This document shows, piece by piece, positions 42,898-52,754 of a stretch of DNA of 64,000 bases; the stretch's first letter is position 1; each line of letters opens with the position of its first letter. The stretch lies in contig OZ316894.1 of assembly GCA_973895155.1 (NCBI GenBank), forward strand, positions 15,004,001 through 15,068,000, written 5' to 3'. Source of the DNA: Marsupella aquatica (Eukaryota > Marchantiophyta). Both the position numbers and the translations under genes were made by a program. The notes beneath the pieces are model-generated. The model was not told the DNA's origin and did not search any database. It saw nothing but the letters and a program-made list of their open reading frames with translations.

Positions 42898-43899
42898 GGT
42901 TGCCCCTAATTGTTTATATTTTCCTTGTTTTGTCCCTATACTAAGGTGTTCCTAGGGTGCCTTCCTGCTTTACCCACTTAACCGGCCGAGTGATTCCTGT
43001 CTAGGCATCACAATAAACAAGCACATAACGTGCGGGAAGTTCACTCCGCAATGGTTGCAAAAAGTGGGCAACACTGAAAGGAAAACCCTACGTAAAACCC
43101 CGAACACTCCACCCCTCACGTTCTAAGTTCAATGACAATGGCGAAAACTCCAAAGAGACTCCCAAAGTGAAGTTTAGTGCCTGAAACCGAATTAGGGGAA
43201 GCCACTCAGCCTTACCGTTTGAGTGAGCCGTTGAGTGTCACCCAAAGTGGGACAAAGCTACAAAGTGTTACTGCATGGCCAACTTAGGCAATGAATGGTC
43301 ATATTTGCACATACATGGTCGGTAGTGACATTTTATTGCACGCCGTAATCAGGATTAAGGTTGCCCAACATTATATCCGGTCCTAAAATGCAATATTCCC
43401 GGTGCAAGAATGTGACCTAGCTCTAATGTATGAAAAAGGACCGGTACAAATCTACCTTTGTGCATCTTGACCTTTTATAGATGGATTTAGTAATGGCCAA
43501 GAATATCTTGACCATCCCTCCATGGTCCAACCTCCATGAACCCCACTTCATTAAACCCAAAACCTTTTTGGTCACAAATAAGGACATTTAATGAGTTATG
43601 CCCCTTGCTATCACCCTCTTTATAGATTTATTTTTTTGTTTGAAATTTTACATTTATTCCGCGTGAACCCCACGGATGGGGGAACCAGTAGGCCAAATGG
43701 CATCATAAAACCTCAACACCAAAGGAGGCAAATAACAAAGAGTTACTCAACCAGGGTCATCAGATCAGGCAAAGATTGCGAAGCCGTTCTTCTAGTGGTC
43801 CATGCAACAAGTAACAACTAGGGAATAAGCACTAGAAGGCGCAGTAGGTCAGCATAGTGTAAGTGTAAAGTGTCAAAGCATTGTCTAGTACTAAATTAA
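42898..43899. other. Noncoding stretch upstream of the gag-like unit
   Basis: No supported gene. It probably holds the leader or 5' repeat of the 41563-42897 gene. The mixed-composition sequence shows no obvious direct repeat with 38-39 kb. Confidence 0.35.
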
Positions 43900-44483
43900 T
43901 CCACCTGATTAGTAAGAAGGGGGTGTATACTGTAATGGGAAAAAGAAAAAAAAACCAAGGCATGAGCAAGGGCCACCAAGAGTGGTGCAGCTATAAGCTA
44001 TAGGGATTGAACACAATGCGGGGGGGCAGTGGCACTATGTATGAGGAAATCACGGGAGTATCGGTGTCAAATGAGTCGACAAAACTCCCAGATAGCCACA
44101 CAGTATAAATCAATCTCACAGAAGGCTGCCATCAATGGAGGAAACAATTTGACACGACCCACATCTGAGAGTGTGAATTCGCTCGATCTCCAGCAGTTCT
44201 TTGGCACTCGATAGACGTCGGTGCTTTCGGCTCAAAGATGAAGGAGAATTACCCCTCCTCAACATAGAGTGAACATTACCCATGATGTGCTAGACTATTC
44301 ACCCTTCACAAAGTAGCAAGGTTACTTCTCATAGTCTTTTAGTGAACCATAAAACTCTCATAGTCTTTTCTAGTCTTCAACAAAACCGGTGCAATGGGTG
44401 CGAGTCGTTTTAAGTATGGAAAAAGGACTTAGTGGGCATAGTCCTATAAGGTATGGTCTAAATTGCCCCGGTTTCTACTAGTG
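43900..44483. repeat. CACTA right subterminal and terminal repeats
   Basis: Contains CATAGTCTTTT motifs near 44330 and 44362, GAGTCGTTTTAAG at about 44402 and CATAGTCCTATAAGG at about 44440. It ends with CCCCGGTTTCTACTAGTG at 44466-44483, the inverted complement of the left end at 9723. Confidence 0.8.
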
Positions 44484-45735
44484 AATCAACTAGCCCCAAC
44501 TGTTTGGCAAATTAAATTCCAAGTATGACAGGCTGAGCTCCAGTATCTAGGTTACCTTAGGAATGTGACCCTCCACCTGTACCGCTGCAGTCCTATTATC
44601 AACAATGGCAACACTAGTGGAGACTGAAGTCCTGTCACTGGGAACTGGGCACATTGTGAGACATCTTGTGCAGGACATTAGTATCCACAACCTTGTCATT
44701 GATGAGCACGTCCAAGAGGGACTGAGAATTCCCTGAACACTTAGATGTAGACCTAGCCATGGAATCAATACTCATCGTAGCACTAGAACTAGAACTAGGA
44801 AGTGACAAATGCATACTATGTTCAGCATGTGACAAAGGTGACTGTCCAATCAAAACCTGATGTTGGACCTCCATAACAGGCATCACAGTAGTTGATGAGG
44901 GACCTGACATAGAGTTCAGTGTGCCCTCCAGCAAGGTAATCACATCTCTAGCATTCAACTCTAGGTCTTGGCAACTAAACAATGGAGTAGTGAGAAATTG
45001 GTGTGCCATGCCTGAAATATGAAATGGAGATGGTACCATGTGATCAGCTTTTGGTGATGCATCTGGTTGCTGTACATGCCCCCGTACTAAATTCAGATTT
45101 GAGGCACCGGTTGGCAAAGAAGCTATGTCATTCCTACCTCCCCTTGCCAACAAGGTAGCCTCTGAGGTTGGAGTAAGTGGTCGTAAAGATTGTGGTATTG
45201 TAGATCTGGCACCCCTGGACTGTGTGATAGGACTAGATCCAAAGGCAAGGTCATCAGTTTGGACTACCCTCCGATTGGTAGCTACACGGGTGGCCACACT
45301 AGCTTGCTGGTGTGCAAAGTATGAGGGGCAAAATGAATTGGAGAATTCACTAGTAAGACCAGATGTGGGAGTGGGACCAACAACATACTCTCCAGCCATG
45401 GCATCATAAGGGAGGTTGTAGAAGGACCGTGGCAGCGGTGTAGTACTGCTACTTGCAGGAGCACCAGCCATAGGTTGAGCATGACCTGCTGGCTGTACTG
45501 ATTTGCCTTGGAGGGATGCCAATTGAGCACGAACTGCCTCCAACTCACTGGTCAATTCTTGCACCTGAGTAGCTTGAGCTTGAAGAACCTCCTTCTGAGC
45601 TGTCTGGTACTCCTTCTTCTTGGCATTCTTGTTGAAACCAGCAGGTTTGTTGGATGATGAAGGGGCAGCGACAACACTCCTCTTAGACTGGGCAACGGAA
45701 GAAGGGGCAACGGTGGGAGTTGGCTGGTGCCTCAA
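44484..45735 (-). pseudogene. Gypsy-C gag C-terminus and retropepsin start
   Basis: 44635-45735 codes 366 residues with a coiled-coil (EVLQAQATQVQELTSELEAV) and a Ser/Thr/Pro-rich body. Further down, in a shifted frame at 44484-44560, is the retropepsin active site LDTGAQPVILG followed by FAKQLGLVD, with a stop between. The reading ends at the CACTA terminal repeat. The frame is joined to the zinc-knuckle piece upstream by a TGA at 45742-45744. Confidence 0.6.
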
Positions 45736-45741
45736 GTTCTT

Positions 45742-45924
45742 TCACTCTGCAAACTTGGAGAAACATACAGGTTCCAAATTTCCAGACTTCCCACAAAAGT
45801 TACAGTAGAGCTCACCCGGAGGGACATCACATTCATTAGCCTTATGATCTGGATTCCCACAGTAATTGCAAGAAGGGACAAGCATAGGTGCAGAATGGGC
45901 ATGCTTAACTTGTTGGGGTTGCAC
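45742..45924 (-). pseudogene. Gypsy-C gag zinc knuckles
   Basis: A 60-codon piece with CNYCGNPDHKANEC and CNFCGKSGNLEPVC, a CCHC knuckle followed by a variant one (N in place of H). It follows the capsid-like ORF in another frame and precedes the TGA at 45742-45744. Confidence 0.6.
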
Positions 45925-45931
45925 TATTGAC

Positions 45932-47035
45932 CTACCAGATGCCGGGGTAGGAACGAAAGGCCTGGTTCATGACTGGCCTAGTAATGAGCATGGGCAAGCT
46001 CAAGCTTCTCTGTAATGTTGTACACTTGAAGAAGATTGTAAGAATCCCCATGTTATGCAAAGATCTGATGTAGCACCTGCAAATGGAGTGAAGGGTAATC
46101 TCAAGCGCATCAAGATAACGATTTGCAGCCTCTTGGTCTGTGATACTGTTGGTATCCTCCTTCAACTTGAGCAATCGTTGGTACATCATCTTCAACGTTT
46201 CATCCTTCTGCCGCATGAATGTAGCAAGCTCCATTATCTTCTCTGAGCTCTTCACTGGAAATTCCTGTTCAAGAATTTGAAAGAACTCATCCATTGGATC
46301 AAGATACACTGGTGTATCAACAGTGGGAGAGATGCCTGTAGTAGCTAGAGCAAGCTCAGCTGGACTCAATACCACTGTAGTGGGTGCTGGCAAAGGTGCA
46401 CTACTAGATGAAGAAGCGGCAGCAGCAGCATGCGCTGCAATGGCAGCTTGCAGTGCTGTCTGGTGGGCACCGGTTATGGCAGCAGCGTAAGCAGGATTTG
46501 GGGTTTGAGTGACACCCAATAACCGCTTCGAGTGTTGCTGGTACACGTCCAATGCCTCATGGTGCACATACCTTGCCAATTGTTTGAATGCAAAGGCAAC
46601 AGTGTAGTGGCTCAAGTACTTGAGCTCCAACTCATACACAACTGTGTAAAATGCTGCTTTGAATTCCCATAGAGAAATGGTGCCAGGCCGACCACTAAAC
46701 TTCCCGATTTTGCTGGATGAGCTGCTAGCCTCCATCCCGTACACTGGTGGAATTGTTGATGTCGACAGCGGAGCTGGGAATGTGCTGGTCGGAGCTAAAA
46801 GAGGCGTGTATAGGCCTGATTGTGGTTGAATAGACGATTGAGGAACCTGATATGATGTAGTTGTTGGAATCACCTGATGTGAGCTTCCTGCCCCGACAGA
46901 TCCAGGAGAAGTATTCTGTGTGTGTCTCCTTCTAAATGATCTAGGTGATTTGAGAGGGATAGTCTCTAATGGGCGTGGGTCACTTCGGAGATGGTATGGC
47001 CGCCATGGATCCCTGTTAGAGTCACCTGAGATCAT
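45932..47035 (-). pseudogene. Gypsy-C gag capsid region
   Basis: 367 codons from MISGDSNRDPWRPYHLRSDP. A Pro/Ser-rich N-terminus is followed by a capsid-like part (GRPGTISLWEFKAAFYTVVY, LKYLSHYTVAFAFKQLARYV) and VYLDPMDEFFQILEQEFPVK. The last part (MRQKDETLKMMYQRLLKLKE) resembles Retrotrans_gag. It loses frame before the zinc knuckles. A short frame upstream (47032-47307) may be the leader. Confidence 0.6.
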
Positions 47036-47599
47036 GCTGATGTGACATGCTCAAAGAGATCAATCAGTCTTCCTCTAAACCTCAAAATAGAGACCAAATC
47101 CCTAAAATTTGCATGAAGGTGTTCCAACTCTTCAACACATATCTCTCTTAGTAATAGATAACGATATGTGAGATAATCATGAGGATATGAAGCACTCACA
47201 GACGCTCCTAATGAGCCCTTACATGCCCCAAGTCGTTGACGCGAACAGTAGAGATCAAAGTCAGAAATTCGCGAAATTGTCCCGAAATTGCATTTCGGTG
47301 AAGTCAAAATGTCGGCGACTGTATCTCACTTGATAGAGCTTCGTTTTCGAAGTTCTTTATATTGATCTTGCACGCCTCGATGAGAGCTTTCCAGCCATGC
47401 TAAAAGCTCATACTCTTGTCAAACGGTTGAAGAGTTACGACCAGAATAGATTACGGATGTGCTCAAAATGGCATTTTGAGAACTGACGATAACTTGAAAG
47501 TTTGTGTTCGACCTGTCCCTGTACAAGTCGACCTCCCTCTATTCATGAACGTCTTTCACCTTCAGTGAACTCTACAATTATCACTCAAAACCAAATCTG

Positions 47600-48270
47600 A
47601 TTGATGAAGCAATCACCAGATTGCCACATCGGCGGATGTAATCCCATCAAGATAGTTCGTCTTGAGTAATACGTATGTAGCATGTAGAGTGAGTAGTACA
47701 TAAGAAAACCAGCAACATGCCATAATGTGTTGGGAGCATCTAAAGAGTCATAGCCAATCCTCAAATGTGTGGAGGTGCCATGGAGTGTGCTGCCATGTTG
47801 AGCGTAGACGACGATCGTAACGGCAAGCCCATGAACCATCCAACGCACAATAGTCGACACAAGAGATATGTGGTTCACCTCCTTGAGGCTACGTCCACGG
47901 GAACATACAAGAGAGCTTTACTGAACTCTAAGCCCGTCGGCTATACCGAGTCTCCACAGTGTAAGCTCTCCCTATCTCTCAAGTGGCTCCATAACAATGA
48001 GCCTTGGTTCTACCTCTCCAAGCACACATGCCTCTTATGATATAGTGTGCAACTTAGTTGTACCTAACCACATAGTTGTACCTAATCACGTAGTTATACC
48101 TAACCACATAGTTGTACCTAATCACGTAGTTGTACTTAACCACATAGTTGTACCTAATCACGTAGTTGCACCTAACCATGTAGTTGTACCTAACCACGTA
48201 GTTGTACCAACCCACGTTGTTGTACCAACCACGTCATACCTAACCTAGATGTAAGAGTAAATACCCAACA
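47600..48270 (-). repeat. Copia-A 3' LTR (far boundary approximate)
   Basis: On the minus strand AAGGGGAAGAT (polypurine tract) is followed by TGTTGGGTATTTACTC at 48270, a classic Copia LTR start. The outer end was not located by matching, since no second LTR is present. It contains an 18-bp minisatellite at 48054-48237. Confidence 0.6.
48054..48237. repeat. 18-bp minisatellite, about ten units
   Basis: Units of the type TAGTTGTACCTAACCACA alternate with TAGTTGTACCTAATCACG. Codon-length periodicity gives a VVPNHI/VVPNHV pattern on the plus strand, but this is not a gene; it lies inside the Copia-A LTR. Confidence 0.85.
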
Positions 48271-48460
48271 ATCTTCCCCTTGACTCTGGTCTAGGGGAGA
48301 GTAATACTGCCAATGTATATGATCCCTCAGCGGGAAGTTTTGGACAAAAACCAAACCGGTTTCCCTCTCTAACTAGAGCAAACCAGAACTAAGCCGTAGC
48401 CTAATACATAGGAATGAGGAAGAGCATATATCAGTAATTACAATGACTGTTAAGAAAACT

Positions 48461-48628
48461 CTACTTGTGATGCAATTGCAAAACCTGCAATACGTCACGG
48501 TGTCTAGAGAAACTCTCCAAAGGAATCACTTTGGTAAATGCGTCAACCGGGTTGAGTTTACCATCAATCTTGACTAGCTCAAACAAATTATCAGACACAG
48601 CCTGCCTGATAAAATGGTACTTGATGTC
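48461..48628 (-). pseudogene. Copia-A RNase H C-terminus (cut off by LINE)
   Basis: The minus-strand frame reads DIKYHFIRQAVSDNLFELVK, then NPVDAFTKVIPLESFSRHRD, and stops at TAG 48461-48463. It continues exactly from VKHI at 52755 on the other side of the LINE. Confidence 0.85.
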
Positions 48629-48635
48629 ATCTCAA

Positions 48636-49394
48636 GGCTTTGCCCATCTCAAGGCTTTGCTTGAGAAAATCTTAGTTGTGGCTAAAAACTCCGCAATTGA
48701 GATTACCACACTCAGCAAGGAGGTGACGGAGCTAAAGAATGAGAATGTCAAGCAAAAGAGGTTGATTAGTGATCTTCGATCTCAAACTCAGGAGAATGGT
48801 AAGCAACTCTCATTGCTTGCATCGTGTTTTGGAGACATGGAGAAGAGTATGTGCCCAGAGAAATCAGTGATACATGAGGCTGTAGGGGAGATTGAGGAGA
48901 AGCTCAAAACCTTTGCACAGGCTGCAAAACAATCACATATGGAATTTGTCCAAGCCAAGGAGGAGGAGAGGAGAGCACTAGAAGAAGAACACAAGAACCA
49001 GCATGCAAGAGTCAGCAACTGCAAAATATCAGGCCTTGTTGAGGAGGAGAAGGAAGACACCAAGAAGGTAGCAATTTCATTCTTCCAATCTCAGATGAAA
49101 GTGCATGACCCTATCATTTTGCAAGCATATAGGATTGGGCAAAAGAAGGGGGACCTTCCACGTCCAATCTTGGTGAAGTTTGCAGCTGAATCCGAGAAAG
49201 CTAGAGTGATGGCTAACAGGAGCATGCTTAAAGGGCTAAGGATTTGGTTGGATGATGATCTGACTCCCACACAAGTCCAAGCAAGGAAAATTGAGCTTGA
49301 GAAGGTGAGGGTAGCCAAAGACCAAGGATTGGTAGCCTACTTGCGCAATGGACAAGCTATTGTTACCAATAAGAAGAGAGTTGTTTCTAAATGA
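48636..49394 (+). CDS. LINE ORF1 (RNA-binding chaperone-like)
   Basis: The frame is open from the element's 5' junction; the upstream part of the longer frame (48531-48629) is antisense Copia and not part of it. An N-terminal coiled-coil (ITTLSKEVTELKNENVKQKR) is followed by a Glu/Lys-rich helix. The C-terminal domain has ISGLVEEEKEDTKKVAISFF, RIGQKKGDLPRPILVKFAAE and LKGLRIWLDDDLTPTQVQAR. This layout resembles L1-type ORF1 proteins, which bind element RNA. No natural start is clear because the 5' end is truncated. It ends at TGA 49392-49394; ORF2 follows in the same frame. Confidence 0.75.
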   Translation, partial: GFAHLKALLEKILVVAKNSAIEITTLSKEVTELKNENVKQKRLISDLRSQTQENGKQLSLLASCFGDMEKSMCPEKSVIHEAVGEIEEKLKTFAQAAKQSHMEFVQAKEEERRALEEEHKNQHARVSNCKISGLVEEEKEDTKKVAISFFQSQMKVHDPIILQAYRIGQKKGDLPRPILVKFAAESEKARVMANRSMLKGLRIWLDDDLTPTQVQARKIELEKVRVAKDQGLVAYLRNGQAIVTNKKRVVSK

Positions 49395-52300
49395 TGGATT
49401 GGGACCTTGAGAGTCATGGCATGGAATGTTTCAGGACTTTCCATAGAAACAGCAATTGGAGGGGAACCTTTGTTTGAGAATTTTGACATCTTGCTTTTCA
49501 CGGAGACTTGGGAATATGAGGGAAATGCTCTACCTAGCATTAAAGGCTTTACTTGCATACAATCCATCTTCAATGAGAAGAAGACCACACGGGGAAGAGG
49601 GTTTGGAGGCATTGCTGTCTACACCAAGAATCAACTTCAACACATCACCTCTATTGAACATGAAGATCCCAGCAAGCAGTTCATGGTGGTGAGACTTCAT
49701 ACCAGAGGTACTCCATCATTTCTGATTGTCACCTACTTTGCTCCCCTTAATATGAATGTCTATAAGATGGGAATTGCTGATGCACATTATCCATTTCATA
49801 GGTTAATCCAAGTCATTCATGATATATCACCACTAGGGGAGACATGGATAGTGGGGGACTTTAATGCCAGGGTATCTAATGAACAATTTACTGAAAGTGA
49901 GGACTTAGGAACTTTACCTTGGTCATCATGTAGTGAAGAGATACCTTGGGTGAGAGAGGCTCTTGACACCAGAACAAAGGACATGACACGTCACTTTTTG
50001 CATTTGGGAGCTTCTTGTAATCTAAGAATATTGAATGGGCTTGAGAGATTTCCCCAATCATCTGGTTACACTTTTAGATCTAAACAAGGATGTAGTACCA
50101 TTGATTACCTTCTTGCCTCACCTACCTCTGCCACTAGAGTGGTTGACTTTCAAATACTTGATCAACAACCAGAGTCTTCACACTTGCCTTTGTTGTTCCA
50201 TCTTGACCTGACCACAATCCCAAACAAAGTGCATAGAAAGCCAGTACCCAAACCTCTGTTTCTAGACCCTGATAGAGAAGTCATCTTCAAAGCCAACTTT
50301 GAACATCTTCTCCATACCCTGGATGATCAGATTGAGCTCTCAGAAGTCATAGCACAAGCAGCAGCCTCTACTTTCTCCACCAAACCCCCTAGAAAGCAAA
50401 ACATGAAGGCTTGGTTTGACGAGGATTGTGCTAGAGCAAGGATGCAAGCAAGATCACATTCAGGGGAAAAGAGACTTTTGGCATTCACTATGTACAAGAA
50501 CTTCATCAAACACAAGAAGAGGTGCTTCTTGAAGAGTCATCAACAATCACTATGTGAGGAGTTCATCAAACATCCAAAACGTTTTTGGGAGAGAATGCAA
50601 TCAGGCAAGACTACTCCCCCCTTGGATCACCAGGACCTGGTAACCTATGTCACATCCTTGTATTTCTTTCCAGATGCTAGTGGCATGCCTTTGCCCCTTG
50701 GGGACACCATTCAGTTTACAGAGAGGGAGGTGAAGGTGCATCTTTCCCACATGCAACATGGGAAAGCTAAAGATCTGTTGGGCCTGAACTTGGAGCTTCT
50801 TTTGTGGGGAGGACCCTCTTTACTAACAAACTTGGTGCATGAGCTGAATCAAGCAATGGCTTTAGGTTTACCTAAAGCTTGGATGACCAGAAGAGTGGTG
50901 CCTATCTTCAAGGCAGGCAACAAGGACGATGTGCACAACTACAGAACCATCATGGTAGGCAATACTTTTGCTAAAGTTTTGGGAGGACTACTTGAAGCCA
51001 GATTAAGCTCTTGGTTGGAGAGTGAGATGAAAAGGGCACCTTCACAAGCAGGTTTTAGGAGAGAATTCAGCACTATGGATCACATTCTCTGCTTGAGGGT
51101 GTTGTGTGAAAAGGCCAAATCTCCACATAAACCATTATTTTGCTTGTTTGTGGACTTCTCCAAGGCCTTTGACAAAGTTTCCCGATCCAAGCTTTGGGAT
51201 AGGATGGTGGAGTTGGAAGTGCCTGAAGAGCTCAGGTTGGCTGTTTCTAAATTGTACCAAGAAGTGCGCATCAAACTTTCAAAGGAAACCTCTGAAGAAA
51301 TCTGGAGCACTCTTGGGGTGATCCAAGGTTGTCCTCTCTCACCAACTCTCTTTGGCATCTTCATTGATCAGCTACACAACATTTTGGAGGAGCATGGTGG
51401 AGTTGGCACTCAATTGGGTAGGTTTGTCCTCCAACTTCTTATATTTGCAGATGATGTGGTCCTACTTGCTCATGCTCAAGAAGCTTTGCAAAGACATCTC
51501 AATGCCTTGGAGGAGTTTTGTCAAGCAACAGGGATGGTAGTCAACCTCAAGAAGACCAAGTGTTTGGGCATTGGCACACGACAAAATCCAGAGCTCTACT
51601 TCCAAGGGAATCTGGTGGAATTTGTGAGGACCTACAAATACCTTGGGATGGAGTTCTCTCAAAACTTGAGTTGGGCCTCATGTGTAAAATCTAGGGCTGC
51701 CAATGGGTACAGAGCTTTTTATGCATTCATGAACAAATGCAAAAGAGCTGGTCTACACACTTGGAGGTTAAGAAAACATCTCTTTGGAGCTTTGGTGAAA
51801 CCAGTCATTCTTTATGGAGCACCAATTTGGGGAGCAGGTGTGTCTAAATCTGGGTGGCAACAGATTGAGGGGCTGCAAAAGCTATTTCTTGAGATGGAGC
51901 TTGGGATCAAGTCACAAACCCCATATGCACTTACACTTGCAGAGGCAGGCTTGTTTCCTTTGGAGGTGGAGGCACTCTTCCACACACTCAAATACATCAT
52001 GCGTGTAAGAGAGTTGGAGGAAAACAGATTTCCTTTTCATGCCTTGCGCTCATCTTCAGCTAAAGGGTGGTATGCAGATGTGTGCAGGTGGGCCCATGCT
52101 TGGGATTTTCCTGAACATGAATGGCCAACACACCCAACCAAGCTAAGAGCAAAACTTGAGCAAAAGGCTTTGCACAAACTTTGGCATGAACCTAGCCCAC
52201 GGCAGCAATACTACATGAGAGATGTGAACCCCATGAAGAAATATCGAGAACAAGAATACTTATCTAGCACTATCTCAGTACAACTTAGACAACTTATTGC

Positions 52301-52628
52301 TCAGTATAGACTAAGCTCACACCACCTTGAAGTAGAACAAGGGAGATGGAAGGATATTGACAGGAAAAAGAGGGTTTGTCAACTATGTGATAGCTCTAGT
52401 ATAGAGAATGAATATCATGTATTCATTGCTTGCAAGTTTTATGAGGGGGTTAGGATGGCATCTCAAATCTTGGTGAAAGATTTGTATGCATTGTTTGGTC
52501 TGCCCCCTCAACAACTTGGAAGATATATCTTTGCGGTGGATAGGGAAAGGAGAATAGGTTTGGAAAATCTTTCAGGGCTCTCTAGGTCCATAGGGCTCTC
52601 TAGGTCCATAGTTTCTTTGAGGACATAG
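49395..52628 (+). CDS. LINE ORF2: APE endonuclease and reverse transcriptase
   Basis: Its first ATG is at 49416 (MAWNVSGLS, the N of the endonuclease). The apurinic-like endonuclease covers the first 250 residues: LLFTETWEYEG (catalytic Glu), WIVGDFNARV, STIDYLLAS, ESSHLPLLF. RT is about 430-720: FVDFSKAFDKVSRSKLWDR, GVIQGCPLSPTLFGIF, catalytic FADD near residue 680, GMVVNLKKTKCLGIG. A zinc-knuckle-like CQLCDSSSIENEYHVFIAC lies near 990. The frame is uninterrupted, so this copy may be intact. The protein nicks target DNA and copies the RNA in place. The last codons contain a duplicated TCTAGGTCCATAGGGCTC. Confidence 0.9.
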   Translation, partial: WIGTLRVMAWNVSGLSIETAIGGEPLFENFDILLFTETWEYEGNALPSIKGFTCIQSIFNEKKTTRGRGFGGIAVYTKNQLQHITSIEHEDPSKQFMVVRLHTRGTPSFLIVTYFAPLNMNVYKMGIADAHYPFHRLIQVIHDISPLGETWIVGDFNARVSNEQFTESEDLGTLPWSSCSEEIPWVREALDTRTKDMTRHFLHLGASCNLRILNGLERFPQSSGYTFRSKQGCSTIDYLLASPTSATRVVDFQILDQQPESSHLPLLFHLDLTTIPNKVHRKPVPKPLFLDPDREVIFKANFEHLLHTLDDQIELSEVIAQAAASTFSTKPPRKQNMKAWFDEDCARARMQARSHSGEKRLLAFTMYKNFIKHKKRCFLKSHQQSLCEEFIKHPKRFWERMQSGKTTPPLDHQDLVTYVTSLYFFPDASGMPLPLGDTIQFTEREVKVHLSHMQHGKAKDLLGLNLELLLWGGPSLLTNLVHELNQAMALGLPKAWMTRRVVPIFKAGNKDDVHNYRTIMVGNTFAKVLGGLLEARLSSWLESEMKRAPSQAGFRREFSTMDHILCLRVLCEKAKSPHKPLFCLFVDFSKAFDKVSRSKLWDRMVELEVPEELRLAVSKLYQEVRIKLSKETSEEIWSTLGVIQGCPLSPTLFGIFIDQLHNILEEHGGVGTQLGRFVLQLLIFADDVVLLAHAQEALQRHLNALEEFCQATGMVVNLKKTKCLGIGTRQNPELYFQGNLVEFVRTYKYLGMEFSQNLSWASCVKSRAANGYRAFYAFMNKCKRAGLHTWRLRKHLFGALVKPVILYGAPIWGAGVSKSGWQQIEGLQKLFLEMELGIKSQTPYALTLAEAGLFPLEVEALFHTLKYIMRVRELEENRFPFHALRSSSAKGWYADVCRWAHAWDFPEHEWPTHPTKLRAKLEQKALHKLWHEPSPRQQYYMRDVNPMKKYREQEYLSSTISVQLRQLIAQYRLSSHHLEVEQGRWKDIDRKKRVCQLCDSSSIENEYHVFIACKFYEGVRMASQILVKDLYALFGLPPQQLGRYIFAVDRERRIGLENLSGLSRSIGLSRSIVSLRT

Positions 52629-52754
52629 TTGTCCTCTTTTGAGCAATCTCTTTTGGTTGCTCTTTTCTTTGATTGCATTGTACTTTACTTTTTGTGGCAG
52701 CTCCTTTGACTTTCATGGTCCCGGAGCTTATAATACATTACCATTACCATTACC

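Larger units (their letters stand above)
9723..44483 (-). mobile_element. CACTA (En/Spm) element interval, about 34.8 kb including nested insertions
   Basis: The left end reads CACTAGTAGAAACCGGGG. The right end is its exact inverted complement, ending at 44483, with similarity extending about 30 bp (both reach TTTAGACC). Subterminal motifs (TATAGGACT, AAACGACT and their complements) recur at both ends. Inside are a TnpA-like and a TNP2 transposase gene, both on the minus strand. A 13.5-kb Gypsy (17454-31000) is nested in TNP2. The 3-bp flanks differ (TAC left, AAT right) and the flanking Gypsy fragments are not collinear. The ends may therefore come from two related elements. Confidence 0.75.
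44484..47307 (-). mobile_element. Gypsy-C: gag and protease remnant
   Basis: A minus-strand retroelement fragment running from about 47307 to the CACTA end at 44484. There gag and the beginning of protease stop; RT and integrase are absent from the window. Its orientation is opposite to Gypsy-B on the other side of the CACTA interval, so the two are not halves of one simply interrupted element. Confidence 0.65.
48630..52754 (+). mobile_element. LINE copy 2, nearly full length, inserted in Copia-A
   Basis: It carries ORF1 and ORF2 and ends in (ATTACC)n at about 52736-52754. Copia-A coding sequence resumes on both sides with at most 2 bp (CA) duplicated. The 5' junction shows a tandem duplication of CATCTCAAGGCTTTGC (about 48628-48660). 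ORF1 is open right up to the junction, so the 5' end is probably slightly truncated. Confidence 0.9.

Noticed and set aside
48531-48629. N-terminal extension of the LINE ORF1 frame
   Set aside because: These bases are antisense Copia-A RNase H; the LINE begins at about 48630.
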